Assembly: GCF_001894985.1 (NCBI RefSeq) | Contig: NZ_BCXG01000022.1 | Location: 26,646 to 90,645, forward strand | Direction: 5' to 3' | Source of the DNA: Rhodococcus tukisamuensis NBRC 100609 | GTDB taxonomy: Bacteria > Actinomycetota > Actinomycetes > Mycobacteriales > Mycobacteriaceae | DNA: 64,000 nucleotides | Shown here: positions 44,401 to 52,085 of the stretch, in pieces | How the letters are laid out: the number at the start of each line of letters is the position of its first letter | Numbering within the stretch: the stretch's first letter is position 1 | Made by a program: the position numbers and the translations under genes | The notes under the pieces: generated by a model | Seen by the model: only the letters and a program-made list of their open reading frames with translations | The model's database searches: none | Told to the model about the DNA's origin: nothing

Positions 44401-44868
44401 CGCACCTTCCGCCTGCATCCAGTGTTCGTCGCTCAGGTCCTCGAGCAGTCGGCCCCGCACCGTGACCAACGCTCGATCGGCCGTCGTCAACGCGCTGTCC
44501 CACTCGCCGGCCTCCGCGAACCCTCGCGCGGCCTCCGCGTCCGCGAGGAAGGTGGACAGGTCGACCTGGTCGGCCGAGACGTCGAGAACGTACCCGGGCG
44601 GTTGACGCACGATGGGCGACGTGTCGCCGCTCGCACCGCGGAGCGCCCGTCGCAGATTCGAGATGTACGCCTGGAGGCTCGCCATCGCGCTCGCGGGAGC
44701 CTCGTCCCGCCACAGGGCGTCGATCAGGCGATCGGTGGACACCACGCGTCCCCTGCTGAGCAGCAGGACCGCGAGAACCGTGCGTTGCTTCCGCGGTCCC
44801 AGATCGAGAGCCTGCTCGCCGGTGTCGGCGCGAGCCACCTCGAGCGGTCCGAGCAGTCGATAGATCAT
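41458..44868 (-). CDS. Large SARP/AfsR-type regulator with BTAD and AAA ATPase domains
   Basis: This is 1136 residues from the ATG at 44868 (GGGGGAGC upstream). Residues 1-95 are an OmpR-type winged HTH (LGPRKQRTVLAVLLL, SLQAYISNLRRAL), ~100-250 the bacterial transcriptional activator domain, ~290-620 an AAA/NB-ARC-like ATPase with Walker A VLTGPAGIGKTRFAEE and Walker B LTVIVDDIQWADP, followed by TPR-like helices to the C terminus. No LuxR C-terminal HTH. Pathway-specific activators of this class bind heptameric direct repeats of 11-bp period; such repeats are found beside both the FAD oxidoreductase and the exporter genes. Confidence 0.92.
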   Translation of the reverse strand: MIYRLLGPLEVARADTGEQALDLGPRKQRTVLAVLLLSRGRVVSTDRLIDALWRDEAPASAMASLQAYISNLRRALRGASGDTSPIVRQPPGYVLDVSADQVDLSTFLADAEAARGFAEAGEWDSALTTADRALVTVRGRLLEDLSDEHWMQAEGAAFDEARTECRETRITALLALGRLPPALVEAAQLAGEFPFRDRTCWLRMLASHRAGRSSEALEQFRLHADRLDSELGLVPGAELQALQGAILRHDPSLAAWPRTPGWTGAEKVPVPDPSFTGTAGPGEAGAAAPRRVFVGRGTETEMVERMLDDVRHGASRWLVLTGPAGIGKTRFAEECAARTVSVGGTAVWARCPEDDGAPAWWPIRRMVTEVGGDGDTVLIPPTDVDPDEARFAVYERVLAAIESAAEGTPALTVIVDDIQWADPTSLRCLTYLVGALRDRPVWFVVTVRDSEIGTVVPRFVDSVLRGEGNRHIAVPALAENEVDTLASYVAGEQLSPVEVRMLADRTGGNPLFVSEYARLPRDERLGDGIPMAVRSVLGRRLAAVEPAVLQVLRVAAVLGDAVEVDVLAAATRLDTDTLADYLDDAADERIIVSAPGSGGYVFAHGLLRDEVLAAIPALRRQRIHARVAEVLAASSDADRSSRRAQHLCSALPLVDPREVLDACTAAAREATERWSSETAAHWWEAAVQAFDLLPASEQSAGDRDDLLVARVEALARAGRGQTVLDVVDAGLLDAVREGRTSAAGRLAAALLRAAGAWPWVSYGRDPGPLLERLAALELFVESDPVAHTRVLAALAVGSCYHPNSAVPDEMSRRSLELARNHGDPDVVADALLGRILLFSGVARRSRESVELLTELLRLPHQQSRVDDVIAHTVASMTQLNLADTEAAAAHVRQGIIGCDLLRLPVVRVQLRWMEGTLAEWRGDFEWTARQYDTARQIHLKTELYTAGSDDLALNSLKWAQGELADTVPGFVEPRAWDIAIAAARGDRRAAADGIARWTSDPGPNVWTTLGHQTLIAHVIADLSLTEYGDLFLGLLSPFADRIANVGQVGVIGAVAEASARLHAMLGRIEHASTLLDRAEEICSRTSGAPTLLRCRLLRAQLMSASADRTRVLAAVVDEAEHRGMRAVASQARSLLD

Positions 44869-44945
44869 CCGCGTGCTCCCCCGATCTGCCGACGCCGAGT
44901 CGCTCGAGTGTAAGGACAGCGAGCCGGCGGTGCGCACCAAAACAG

Positions 44946-46391
44946 TCACCTGGGTACCGGGACGACCTCGCGGGACTGCTCGACGGCCCGGGCCGCGGAT
45001 CGCCTCGCGGGCAGCGCCGCCGCACACACCAGCGCGCCGAGGGCAGCGATCAACGCGGCGACCAGCAGGGCCTGTTGCAGGCCGACCACGAACTCGGTCG
45101 GCGACCCGCCCGGCAGCATCGACTGGGCGGGCAGGAAGATGCCGAGGCCGGCGACGCCGACCGCGATTCCGGTCTGGCGGAACGCGTCGTTGATGCCCGC
45201 GGCCAGCCCCGAGTGCTGCGCTGTGCCCTCACCGAGCACGAGGCCGCTCATCACCGGATTGAACACTCCGGCGCCGACGCAGCTCACCACGAACCCGGGC
45301 AGGATCGCGTATGGCGAACTCGACACGTCGACGACGGTCATCATCAGCAGGCCCACGGCCACCAGCAGCAGCGAGCCCGTCAACAGGACGGACACCGGGA
45401 CTCGTCCGTCGAGCTTGGCCGTGGCGCCCGCGACGACGAACATGGCGACCGTCGCCGGCAGGTACACCAACCCCGCCTCGACGGGCGAGAGGTGTAGCAC
45501 GTTCTGCAGGTAGAGGGTGGTGTAGACGAACACCGCGAACAGGGAGGCGGAAATCGCGAACGCCGCGACCTGAGCTCCCGCGAACGCCCGGTTGGCAAGC
45601 AGGTGCGGCGGCAGCATGGGTGCGCTGGTGCGAGTTTCGTGCCCGACGAACGCGATCAGCGCGGCCGCGGCGACCACGAGTGCGACGACCGGTTGCGCGT
45701 CGGTCCAGCCGGTTTCGTTGCCGCGCAACAGCCCGAAGACAAGTGCCGCCAGCCCGGTGGAGATCAGGATCTGGCCGATCACGTCGGCACCCCGCGGATT
45801 CGGGTCACGTGACTCGGGCACCCACCTCGCGGTCACCGCCAGTGTGACGAGTCCGATCGGAATGTTGACCAGAAAGATTGCGCGCCAAGACAACATCTCG
45901 GTCAGCAACCCGCCGACGAGTGGGCCGACGGCGAACGCGCCGCCGATGGTGGCCCCGTACGCGGCCAGGGCGCTCGCCCGCGCGGGTCCCTCGTCGAACA
46001 CGTCTGCCAACAGGGCCAGCGAGCAGGCGAAGAGAACGGCGCCGCCGACACCCTGCACGGCCCGCGCCAGGTCGAGGACCCAGATGTTCGGTGCCAGCGC
46101 GCACAGCAGGGAGGCAACGGTGAACAACACGATCCCGAGTTGGAACACATGGCGGCGGCCGCGCCGATCCGCCCAGGAGCCCGCGCTGAGGACCACGGTG
46201 GCCAACGCCAGGGTGTACGCGTCCACGACCCACTGGAGTCCGCTGACACCGGCGTCGAGGTCGGATGCGATCGACGGCAGGGCCGTGTTGACGACCGCGA
46301 TGTCGAGCATCAACATGGCGGTGGTCACGCACACCACCGTCAGCGTCGCTCGACGCGTGGCCGCGCTCTTCGGAATGGTCTCGACTGTCAT
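44946..46391 (-). CDS. MFS exporter, DHA2 family (14 TM)
   Basis: This is 481 residues from the ATG at 46391. DHA2 features: D-containing TM1 LMLDIAVVNTALPSIASDL, motif A GSWADRRGRRHVFQLG, motif C GATIGGAFAVGPLVGGLLTE, and about 14 hydrophobic segments. It is probably a proton-coupled efflux pump for a hydrophobic compound. It is upstream of, and co-directional with, the SARP gene (77-nt gap). Its leader has a hairpin and repeats matching those before the FAD oxidoreductase, so it likely belongs to the same regulon. Confidence 0.92.
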   Translation of the reverse strand: MTVETIPKSAATRRATLTVVCVTTAMLMLDIAVVNTALPSIASDLDAGVSGLQWVVDAYTLALATVVLSAGSWADRRGRRHVFQLGIVLFTVASLLCALAPNIWVLDLARAVQGVGGAVLFACSLALLADVFDEGPARASALAAYGATIGGAFAVGPLVGGLLTEMLSWRAIFLVNIPIGLVTLAVTARWVPESRDPNPRGADVIGQILISTGLAALVFGLLRGNETGWTDAQPVVALVVAAAALIAFVGHETRTSAPMLPPHLLANRAFAGAQVAAFAISASLFAVFVYTTLYLQNVLHLSPVEAGLVYLPATVAMFVVAGATAKLDGRVPVSVLLTGSLLLVAVGLLMMTVVDVSSSPYAILPGFVVSCVGAGVFNPVMSGLVLGEGTAQHSGLAAGINDAFRQTGIAVGVAGLGIFLPAQSMLPGGSPTEFVVGLQQALLVAALIAALGALVCAAALPARRSAARAVEQSREVVPVPR

Positions 46392-46402
46392 CGTCCGTCC
46401 TA

Positions 46403-46444
46403 GGGTTTCGAAGGGAAGGGACGGGGCGCGTCCCACCGAAACCC
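46403..46444. promoter_or_regulatory. Inverted repeat in the exporter leader
   Basis: GGGTTTCG at 46403-46410 pairs with CGAAACCC at 46437-46444, enclosing an inner GGGAC/GTCCC stem. It lies 12-53 nt before the exporter ATG and could be an operator or a structured mRNA leader. Confidence 0.45.
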
Positions 46445-46456
46445 TGCGCGTGCACG

Positions 46457-46485
46457 CTTGGCGGAAGTCGGGCGAAACTCTTGGA
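46457..46485. promoter_or_regulatory. SARP-type heptamer array upstream of the exporter
   Basis: CTTGGCG at 46457-46463, TCGGGCG at 46468-46474 and TCTTGGA at 46479-46485 lie at an 11-bp period. In the gene direction the stretch TCCAAGAGTTTCGCC closely matches TCCAAGGTTTCGCC at 41427-41440. Confidence 0.5.
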
Positions 46486-46564
46486 ACCGCGGCGGCTGAG
46501 GCGGCCGCCACATGTCATCGAGTTCAGCTGGACGCTCGCCGACGCCCGGCGCTAGCGTCGACGT

Positions 46565-47401
46565 GTGGCCACCAAGAGCAGGGACGACATCACAAAGGAC
46601 ACGACGCTGTGCATGTCGCTGTCCGCTCGACCGTCGAACATCGGCACGAGGTTCCACAACTACCTCTACGACGAACTCGGCCTGGACTTCGTCTACAAGG
46701 CGTTCACCACCACCGACCTGCCGAGCGCGATCGCCGGGATCCGCGCGCTCGGGATCCGGGGTTGCGGGGTGTCGATGCCGTTCAAGGAGGCGAGCATCGA
46801 ACACGTCGACGTCATGCACCCGTCGGCCTCCGCGATCTCCTCCGTGAACACCATCGTCAACGAAGCCGGCACGCTGCACGCCTACAACACCGATTACGAG
46901 GCCGTGGCCACGCTGCTGACCGAGCATGCGATCTCGACCGACTTCGAGGTCGCCGTCGCGGGCAGCGGCGGCATGGCGAAGGCGGTCGTCGCGGCACTGC
47001 GCGACAGCGGGTTCGCCGCGGTGACGGTCGTCGCCCGGAACTCCGAGACCGGGCGCGACCTCGCCGAGCAGTACGGCTTTGCCTGGCGCCCCGAACTCGG
47101 CGAGCTGCGGCCGCAGCTCCTGGTCAACGCCTCCCCGGTCGGGATGGCGGGCGGACCGGGCGGCCAGTCCGAGTCGACACCGTTCGAGGCCGCCGCGATC
47201 GAGGCGTCGCGGGCCGTGTTCGACGTGGTCGCGATGCCGCCGGACACCCCGCTGGTCCGCGCCGCCACGGCGGCCGGCAAGCAGACCATCACCGGCGCCG
47301 AGGTGATCGCGCTGCAGGCGGCCGCCCAGTTCCGGCTCTACACCGGGGTCACCCCCACCGCGGACCAGGTGCGCCGGGCGTCCGAGTACTCGAGAAGCTG
47401 A
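46565..47401 (+). CDS. Shikimate/quinate dehydrogenase-like protein
   Basis: This is 278 residues from GTG 46565. AroE fold: substrate-binding region GCGVSMPFKEASIEH (K matches the AroE catalytic Lys), NTDYEAV (matching NTDxxG), and NAD(P) loop AVAGSGGMAKAV in place of GAGGA. Replacement of the NVTIPHK form by GVSMPFK and GSGGM indicates the actinobacterial AroE-like branch, not the core aromatic pathway enzyme, so the substrate may be quinate or another polyol acid. It is divergent from the exporter and does not belong to an aro operon. Confidence 0.8.
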   Translation: MATKSRDDITKDTTLCMSLSARPSNIGTRFHNYLYDELGLDFVYKAFTTTDLPSAIAGIRALGIRGCGVSMPFKEASIEHVDVMHPSASAISSVNTIVNEAGTLHAYNTDYEAVATLLTEHAISTDFEVAVAGSGGMAKAVVAALRDSGFAAVTVVARNSETGRDLAEQYGFAWRPELGELRPQLLVNASPVGMAGGPGGQSESTPFEAAAIEASRAVFDVVAMPPDTPLVRAATAAGKQTITGAEVIALQAAAQFRLYTGVTPTADQVRRASEYSRS

Positions 47402-47435
47402 AGTCTCGAGACGCTGAAGTACCCGAGATGCCGGC

Positions 47436-47561
47436 TCAGGTCGGTTTGTGCGCCAGCACCCGAAAGACGATGCCGCCCCGGCCCGTTCGGCTGACCTCGT
47501 CGACCACGAACCCCGCCGACTCGAGGTAGCCGACCGTCGAACACCTTCTCGACCTTCGCAT
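47436..47561 (-). pseudogene. C-terminal remnant of a methyltransferase-like gene
   Basis: A 41-codon frame (ATG at 47561) ends GYLESAGFVVDEVSRTGRGGIVFRVLAHKPT, the usual tail of class I SAM-dependent methyltransferases. The rest of the domain (with the SAM-binding GxGxG) is missing. The segment is wedged between the aroE-like gene and the end of the macro-domain gene. I read it as a relic; a short real gene is unlikely. Confidence 0.45.
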
Positions 47562-47569
47562 TTCCGGGT

Positions 47570-48958
47570 TCACGAATCGCTGTCTCCGGCCGGCGTGGGC
47601 CCGGTGGCCGACGGCCGGGCGGGATCGGCCGACCACTGCGACCAGGACCCCGGGTACAGCGCCGCCTCGATCCCGGCCAGTGCGAGCGCGGCGACCTGGT
47701 GCGCGGCGGTGACCCCGGACCCGCAGTAGACCGCGGTCGGCGTCGACGCGTCCACCCCGAGGTCGGCGAACCGTCGCCGCAGCTCCTCCTCGTCGGCGAA
47801 TCTGCCCGACCCGTCCAGGTTCTCGGAGGTCGGCGCGCTCACCGCGCCCGGGATGTGCCCGGCCCGCGGATCCACCGGCTCCGCCTCGCCGCGGTACCGC
47901 TCGCCGGCGCGGGCGTCGAGCAGCACCCCGGACGCCGACCAGGTGGCCGCCTGCCCGATGTCGACGGTCGGCAGGTGTCCGGCCGACAGCGTCACGTCGC
48001 CGGCGGCGGGCGGCGCGCCCGGCCCGGACTCCACCGGGAATCCGGCGCCGGTCCACGCGGCCAGCCCGCCGTCGAGCAGTCGCACGTCGGCCACCCCGGC
48101 CCAGCGCAGCAACCACCACGCGCGTGCGGCCGCGGTGTTGCCGGTGTCGTCGTAGACCACCACCGGGTCGCCCGCCGAGATGCCCCACCGCCGCGCGGCG
48201 GCCTGCAGGTCCGCCACGTCGGGCAGCGGGTGCCGCCCCCGCCCGGCCGAGGCCGGCGCCGCGAGCTCGGTCTCGAGGTCCACGAAGACCGCCCCCGGCA
48301 GGTGCGCGGTCTCGAAGTGGCGGCGGCCGTGCCGGTCGCCGAGTGCCCAGCGGACGTCGAGCAGTACCGGCGGCCTCCCCGACGAGGCGCCGCCCGAATC
48401 GATCTGCGCCGCCAGCTCTTCCGCGGTGACCAGCACCGCCGACCCGCCGGACCGCAGTTCGTCGCGCAGCAGGTCCGCCACCTCGTCGCTGAATGCGACG
48501 AAGGTGACGTCCTGCACGGCCGTCCGGGCCTGACGCACCGCGGTCACCGCCTGGTGCACGGCGTCGGCCCGAGGCCAGCCGTACACGCCAGCGGAGATCA
48601 GCGGGAAGGCGACGGTCCGGGCGCCCAACTCGTCGGCGACCGCCAGGCTGCGGGTGTACGCCGAGCGGAGCACCGGCGAGCGGTCCTCGGTCTCGAGATA
48701 CACCGGGCCGACCGTGTGAATCACCCAGCGGGCGGGCAGGTCCCCGGCCCCGGTCGCCACCGCGTCCCCGGCGGGCAGCCCGTGCGGCAGCGTGCTCGCG
48801 CGCAGCCGCCGGCAGTCGGCGAGAATCTCCGGTCCGCCGGCCCGGTGGATCGCGCCGTCGACGCCCCCGCCGCCGAGCAGACTCGAGTTCGCCGCGTTGA
48901 CGATCGCGTCGGCGGGGAATCGGGTGATGTCACCTCGAACCACGTGGAGTTCCACCAT
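47570..48958 (-). CDS. Macro-domain / thiosulfate-3-mercaptopyruvate sulfurtransferase fusion
   Basis: This is 462 residues from the ATG at 48958, open through both domains with no internal stop. Residues 1 to ~160 are a macro domain of the O-acetyl-ADP-ribose deacetylase group: VVRGDITRFPADAIVNAANSSL, GGGGVDGAIHRAGG, and ISAGVYGWPR (residues 121-130). Residues ~165-462 are two rhodanese modules: DVRWALGDRHGRRHFETAHLPGA (inactive first module) and the active second module with C412 in YCGSGVTAAHQ. The first handles ADP-ribose adducts; the second transfers sulfur from 3-mercaptopyruvate or thiosulfate to thiophiles. A fusion of the two is unusual. Confidence 0.87.
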   Translation of the reverse strand: MVELHVVRGDITRFPADAIVNAANSSLLGGGGVDGAIHRAGGPEILADCRRLRASTLPHGLPAGDAVATGAGDLPARWVIHTVGPVYLETEDRSPVLRSAYTRSLAVADELGARTVAFPLISAGVYGWPRADAVHQAVTAVRQARTAVQDVTFVAFSDEVADLLRDELRSGGSAVLVTAEELAAQIDSGGASSGRPPVLLDVRWALGDRHGRRHFETAHLPGAVFVDLETELAAPASAGRGRHPLPDVADLQAAARRWGISAGDPVVVYDDTGNTAAARAWWLLRWAGVADVRLLDGGLAAWTGAGFPVESGPGAPPAAGDVTLSAGHLPTVDIGQAATWSASGVLLDARAGERYRGEAEPVDPRAGHIPGAVSAPTSENLDGSGRFADEEELRRRFADLGVDASTPTAVYCGSGVTAAHQVAALALAGIEAALYPGSWSQWSADPARPSATGPTPAGDSDS

Positions 48959-49080
48959 CGATTCACCGTACGCCCGAGAACGGCATTCTCGGTCCCGCTG
49001 GTCGTGATGGGCCGGGTCGGGTAGAACGAATGCAGCACTACGACAACTCATCGAACGCCCGAACGAGCGAAGGAGTGGTC

Positions 49081-49338
49081 ATGCTCTCACTGGGAATCTT
49101 CAGCTGGATCATCCTCGGCGGCCTGGCCGGCTGGATCGGCAGCAAGATCATGGGCACCGACGAACAGCAGGGCATCATCGCCAACATCGTCGTCGGCATC
49201 ATCGGCGGCCTGGCCGGCGGTTTCCTGCTGAACCTCTTCGGCGTCGACGTCAAGGGCGGCGGGCTCATCTTCAGCTTCCTCACCTGCCTGCTCGGCGCGG
49301 TGATCCTGCTGTTCATCGTCAAGAAGGTCAGGAGCTGA
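49081..49338 (+). CDS. GlsB/YeaQ/YmgE family membrane protein
   Basis: This is 85 residues from ATG 49081, with AAGGAG at good spacing. Three hydrophobic helices with Gly-rich packing: FSWIILGGLAGWIGSKIMG, GIIANIVVGIIGGLAGGFLLN and LTCLLGAVILLFIVKKV. The family (transglycosylase-associated protein) is stress-related and of unknown mechanism. Monocistronic, with a hairpin terminator immediately downstream. Confidence 0.92.
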   Translation: MLSLGIFSWIILGGLAGWIGSKIMGTDEQQGIIANIVVGIIGGLAGGFLLNLFGVDVKGGGLIFSFLTCLLGAVILLFIVKKVRS

Positions 49339-49354
49339 CGTAGCGTCCCGCTGC

Positions 49355-49386
49355 GCCCGCCCACCCGGCGTCCGGGGAGGGCGGGC
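49355..49386 (+). terminator. Hairpin terminator after the GlsB/YeaQ gene
   Basis: GCCCGCCC at 49355-49362 pairs with GGGCGGGC at 49379-49386, with an inner CCGG...CCGG element. It is 16 nt after the stop. Confidence 0.7.
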
Positions 49387-49446
49387 GTAGCCACGCGTGG
49401 GCAGCGTGGGCATTCGCGAGGCCGACCACGACCGCTGCGAGAGACA

Positions 49447-50709
49447 ATGACCGCCATGCCCGACGCCGTCAGCCCCGAACAACCCGCGCCCGCCGCACCG
49501 ACCGCCACCCCGCCGGCCGAAGTCGGGATCGCGCACCCGATCAGCGCCGGCGTGGTCACCGCCCTGGTCGGGTTCACCAGTTCGTTCGCCGTGGTCCTGA
49601 CCGGCCTGCGCGCGGTCGGCGCCAGCCCGTCGCAGGCCGCGTCCGGCCTGATGGCGCTGTGCGTCACGCAGGCGGTCGGGATGCTGTGGCTCTCCCGCCG
49701 CTACCGGATGCCCCTCACCCTGGCCTGGTCGACGCCCGGTGCCGCGCTGCTCGCGGGCACCGGGATGGTCGCCGGCGGCTGGCCCGCCGCGGTCGGCGCC
49801 TTCGTGGTGGTGGGCCTGGCCGTGGTGCTCACCGGGCTGTGGCCCCGGCTGAGCCGGCTGATCGCCGCGATCCCGACGCCGCTCGCGCAGGCCATGCTCG
49901 CCGGGGTGCTGCTGCCGCTGTGCCTCGCGCCGATCACCGCCTTCCGGGACTCCCCCGCCGCCGTCGCACCGGTGGTGCTGACCTGGCTTGTGCTGCAGCG
50001 GTTCTCCAAGCGCTGGGCGGTCCCGGCCGCGTTCGGCGTGGCCGCGGTGGTGATCGGCGTGTACCTGGTCACCGGGGACGCCACGCTCGACACCTCGACG
50101 CTGCTGCCGACGCTCGAGCTCACCGTCCCGCGCTGGTCCGGGCAGGCGATGATCGGCATCGCGGTCCCGCTGTACATCGTGACGATGGCGTCGCAGAACA
50201 TCCCCGGCACAGCGGTGATGGGTGCGTTCGGCTACCGGGTGCCGTGGCGAGCCGCGATGGCTGTCACCGGCATCGGCACCGTGGTCGGCGCCCCGGCCGG
50301 CGGGCACGCGATCAACCTGGCCGCAATCAGCGCTGCTCTGGCGGCCGGACCGACCGCGCACCCCGACCCCAGACGCCGCTGGGTCGCGGCGTTCACCGCC
50401 GGCTGCGCCTACCTGGTGCTGGCGTTGTGCTCGGCGGCACTGGCCGCGCTGGTGGCGGTGGCGCCGGCGGGAGTCGTCGAGACGGTGGCCGGCCTGGCCC
50501 TGCTCGCCACGCTCGGCGGCTCGCTGGTCGCCGCTCTCGCCGACGAGTCGGACCGCGAGTCCGCGGTGCTCACCTTCCTGATCGCGGCGTCCGGGGTCAG
50601 CATCCTCGGCATCGGGTCGGCGTTCTGGGCCCTGCTCGCGGGCCTGGCCATCCGGCTGATGCTGCGCGCCCGGCCGTTCCGGAGGACCACGTCACCGTCG
50701 GCCGGATGA
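49447..50709 (+). CDS. BenE-family benzoate/H+ symporter-like transporter
   Basis: This is 420 residues from ATG 49447 (ATG 49456 alternative). The first ~28 residues are Pro/Ala-rich; then 11-12 transmembrane segments follow with BenE-type blocks: STPGAALLAGTGMVAGG, IPTPLAQAMLAGVLLPLC, MASQNIPGTAVMGAFGYR and GAPAGGHAINLAAISAAL. It would carry benzoate or a related aromatic acid with protons, though no benzoate catabolic genes are in the window. A strong hairpin terminator follows. Confidence 0.92.
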   Translation: MTAMPDAVSPEQPAPAAPTATPPAEVGIAHPISAGVVTALVGFTSSFAVVLTGLRAVGASPSQAASGLMALCVTQAVGMLWLSRRYRMPLTLAWSTPGAALLAGTGMVAGGWPAAVGAFVVVGLAVVLTGLWPRLSRLIAAIPTPLAQAMLAGVLLPLCLAPITAFRDSPAAVAPVVLTWLVLQRFSKRWAVPAAFGVAAVVIGVYLVTGDATLDTSTLLPTLELTVPRWSGQAMIGIAVPLYIVTMASQNIPGTAVMGAFGYRVPWRAAMAVTGIGTVVGAPAGGHAINLAAISAALAAGPTAHPDPRRRWVAAFTAGCAYLVLALCSAALAALVAVAPAGVVETVAGLALLATLGGSLVAALADESDRESAVLTFLIAASGVSILGIGSAFWALLAGLAIRLMLRARPFRRTTSPSAG

Positions 50710-50756
50710 GCACCGCCGCCGGACTGGCCCGTCCGCGGTAACAGCGGGTGAGACGC

Positions 50757-50788
50757 CGAACGCCCCGCGCTCGTGCGCGGGGCGTTCG
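50757..50788. terminator. Bidirectional hairpin terminator between benE and the 27-residue peptide gene
   Basis: CGAACGCCCCGCGC and its exact complement (14 bp) enclose a TCGT loop. It is between two convergent genes and could end both transcripts. Confidence 0.82.
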
Positions 50789-50822
50789 GGACTTGGCGCT
50801 CGGCGGAACCAGGGTGCAGACC

Positions 50823-50906
50823 TCAGGCGGTGGTACGCGGATCGATTCCCGGTGCAATGGAGCCCCCGCCGAACAGGGCGGCGATCGTCGCGATGATTTC
50901 TTCCAT
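50823..50906 (-). CDS. Unrecognised 27-residue hydrophobic peptide
   Basis: A short gene from the ATG at 50906, with AAGGAG six nucleotides upstream, encodes MEEIIATIAALFGGGSIAPG followed by IDPRTTA. The N-terminal half is an amphipathic/hydrophobic helix, then a Gly/Ser turn. A strong terminator lies 34 nt downstream, and a GACTCC/GGAGTC hairpin (50947-50962) lies in the leader. Core IIAxIAAL...GS-I resembles the VIAMITTAL...GSVI core of the 29-residue peptide at 63828. No family is known to me; possibilities are a membrane-active peptide, a porin-like or secreted short peptide, or a type I-like toxin. Confidence 0.6.
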   Translation of the reverse strand: MEEIIATIAALFGGGSIAPGIDPRTTA

Positions 50907-51053
50907 GCGGTTCTCCTTGATCATGTTCACGTCGTTCGCCGAGGGCGACTCCACGAGGAGTCTGCACTGCCCCACCCACCGGTGTACCTGCTTTGGACGG
51001 ACCCTTTCGAGTGCGGCGAGCCGCCGCGAAACAGGGACCGATCACCCGCGCAA
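50907..51053 (-). promoter_or_regulatory. Upstream region of the 27-residue peptide gene
   Basis: This 147-nt intergenic stretch contains the Shine-Dalgarno AAGGAG, a GACTCC-ACGA-GGAGTC hairpin at 50947-50962, and the 3' flank of the upstream kinase gene. It should hold the promoter of the small peptide gene. No other coding signal is seen. Confidence 0.45.
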
Positions 51054-52085
51054 CTACTGCAGGCCGGCCTCCGCCGCGACGATCGTCGCCCGGGCCACGA
51101 TGTCGTCGATGATCTTGGTCGACGGACCGCCCACCGCGGCGGTGTTTCTCGGGTCCTCCATCGTGCGGCGCAGCACCCCCTCCGCGATGATCGCGAGCTT
51201 CCACAGCGCCAGCGCGTGCCAGAAGCCGAGCGCGGCCGGATCGCGGTGGGTCTCGTCGAAGTAGGCCTGCGCCAGTTCCGCCCGGGTCGGGAAGCCGTCG
51301 AGCGTGGACGCGATGAACGGCCCGGTCACCACGTCGCCGGCCTCCGACCAGTAGGCCAGCAGCGCGCCGACGTCGGCCAGCGGGTCACCGAGCGTGCACA
51401 GTTCCCAGTCCACCACCGCGACCACCCGACCGTCCTCGCGCGAGGTGATCACGTTGCTCAGGTGGAAGTCGCCGTGCACCAGGGTCAGTTCCCGCTGGTC
51501 GGGGATCGAGCGGGCGAGCACCCCGGCCAGTTCGTCGACCTCGGGCACGTCACGGGTCTTGGACTGCTCCCACTGTCCCGACCACCGCTTGAGCTGCCGC
51601 TCGGCGTACGGCGAATGGCTCGCCAGGTCCTCGAGGCCGGCCAGTTCGAGGTCGACGCGGTGAATGCTGGCCAGCGCGGCGGGCATCGACAGCCCGGTGG
51701 CGCGGCGCCGCTCCGGGGTGAGCGCTTTGGCCACCCCGATGCTGTCGATCACCACCCCGTCGACGTAGCTCATCAGCATCAGCGGCGAGTCGGTGACGGC
51801 CGGGTCCTCGGTCAACGCAAGCACTTTGGGGACCGGTACGCCGGTGCCCTGCAGCGCGGAGAGGATCCGGTACTCGCGGGCCACGTCGTGCGCCGATGCC
51901 AGCAGGTGTCCGAGCGGCGGCCGGCGCAGCACCCACTGCGCGCCGCCCGAGTCGTCCACCTGGAAGGTCAGGTTCGACTGGCCGTTCCCGATCCGGGTGA
52001 AGGTCAACGGCGCGACCGCGCCGACCCCCAGGTCGGCGATCCACGCGGACACCGCCTCCTCGTCGAGCCCCACTGCGTTGCTCAT
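51054..52085 (-). CDS. APH-like kinase, partner of the acyl-CoA dehydrogenase
   Basis: This is 343 residues from the ATG at 52085, overlapping the acyl-CoA dehydrogenase stop (ATGA). Motifs: nucleotide-binding [39 protein letters not shown], catalytic [14 protein letters not shown], and [23 protein letters not shown]. This is the ACAD10/ACAD11-kinase group (FadE36-like), always beside an acyl-CoA dehydrogenase. Characterised relatives (LvaA with LvaC) phosphorylate 4-hydroxyacyl-CoAs before dehydrogenase-assisted conversion to 3-hydroxy isomers. Here the two activities are separate, coupled genes. Confidence 0.9.
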   Translation of the reverse strand: MSNAVGLDEEAVSAWIADLGVGAVAPLTFTRIGNGQSNLTFQVDDSGGAQWVLRRPPLGHLLASAHDVAREYRILSALQGTGVPVPKVLALTEDPAVTDSPLMLMSYVDGVVIDSIGVAKALTPERRRATGLSMPAALASIHRVDLELAGLEDLASHSPYAERQLKRWSGQWEQSKTRDVPEVDELAGVLARSIPDQRELTLVHGDFHLSNVITSREDGRVVAVVDWELCTLGDPLADVGALLAYWSEAGDVVTGPFIASTLDGFPTRAELAQAYFDETHRDPAALGFWHALALWKLAIIAEGVLRRTMEDPRNTAAVGGPSTKIIDDIVARATIVAAEAGLQ

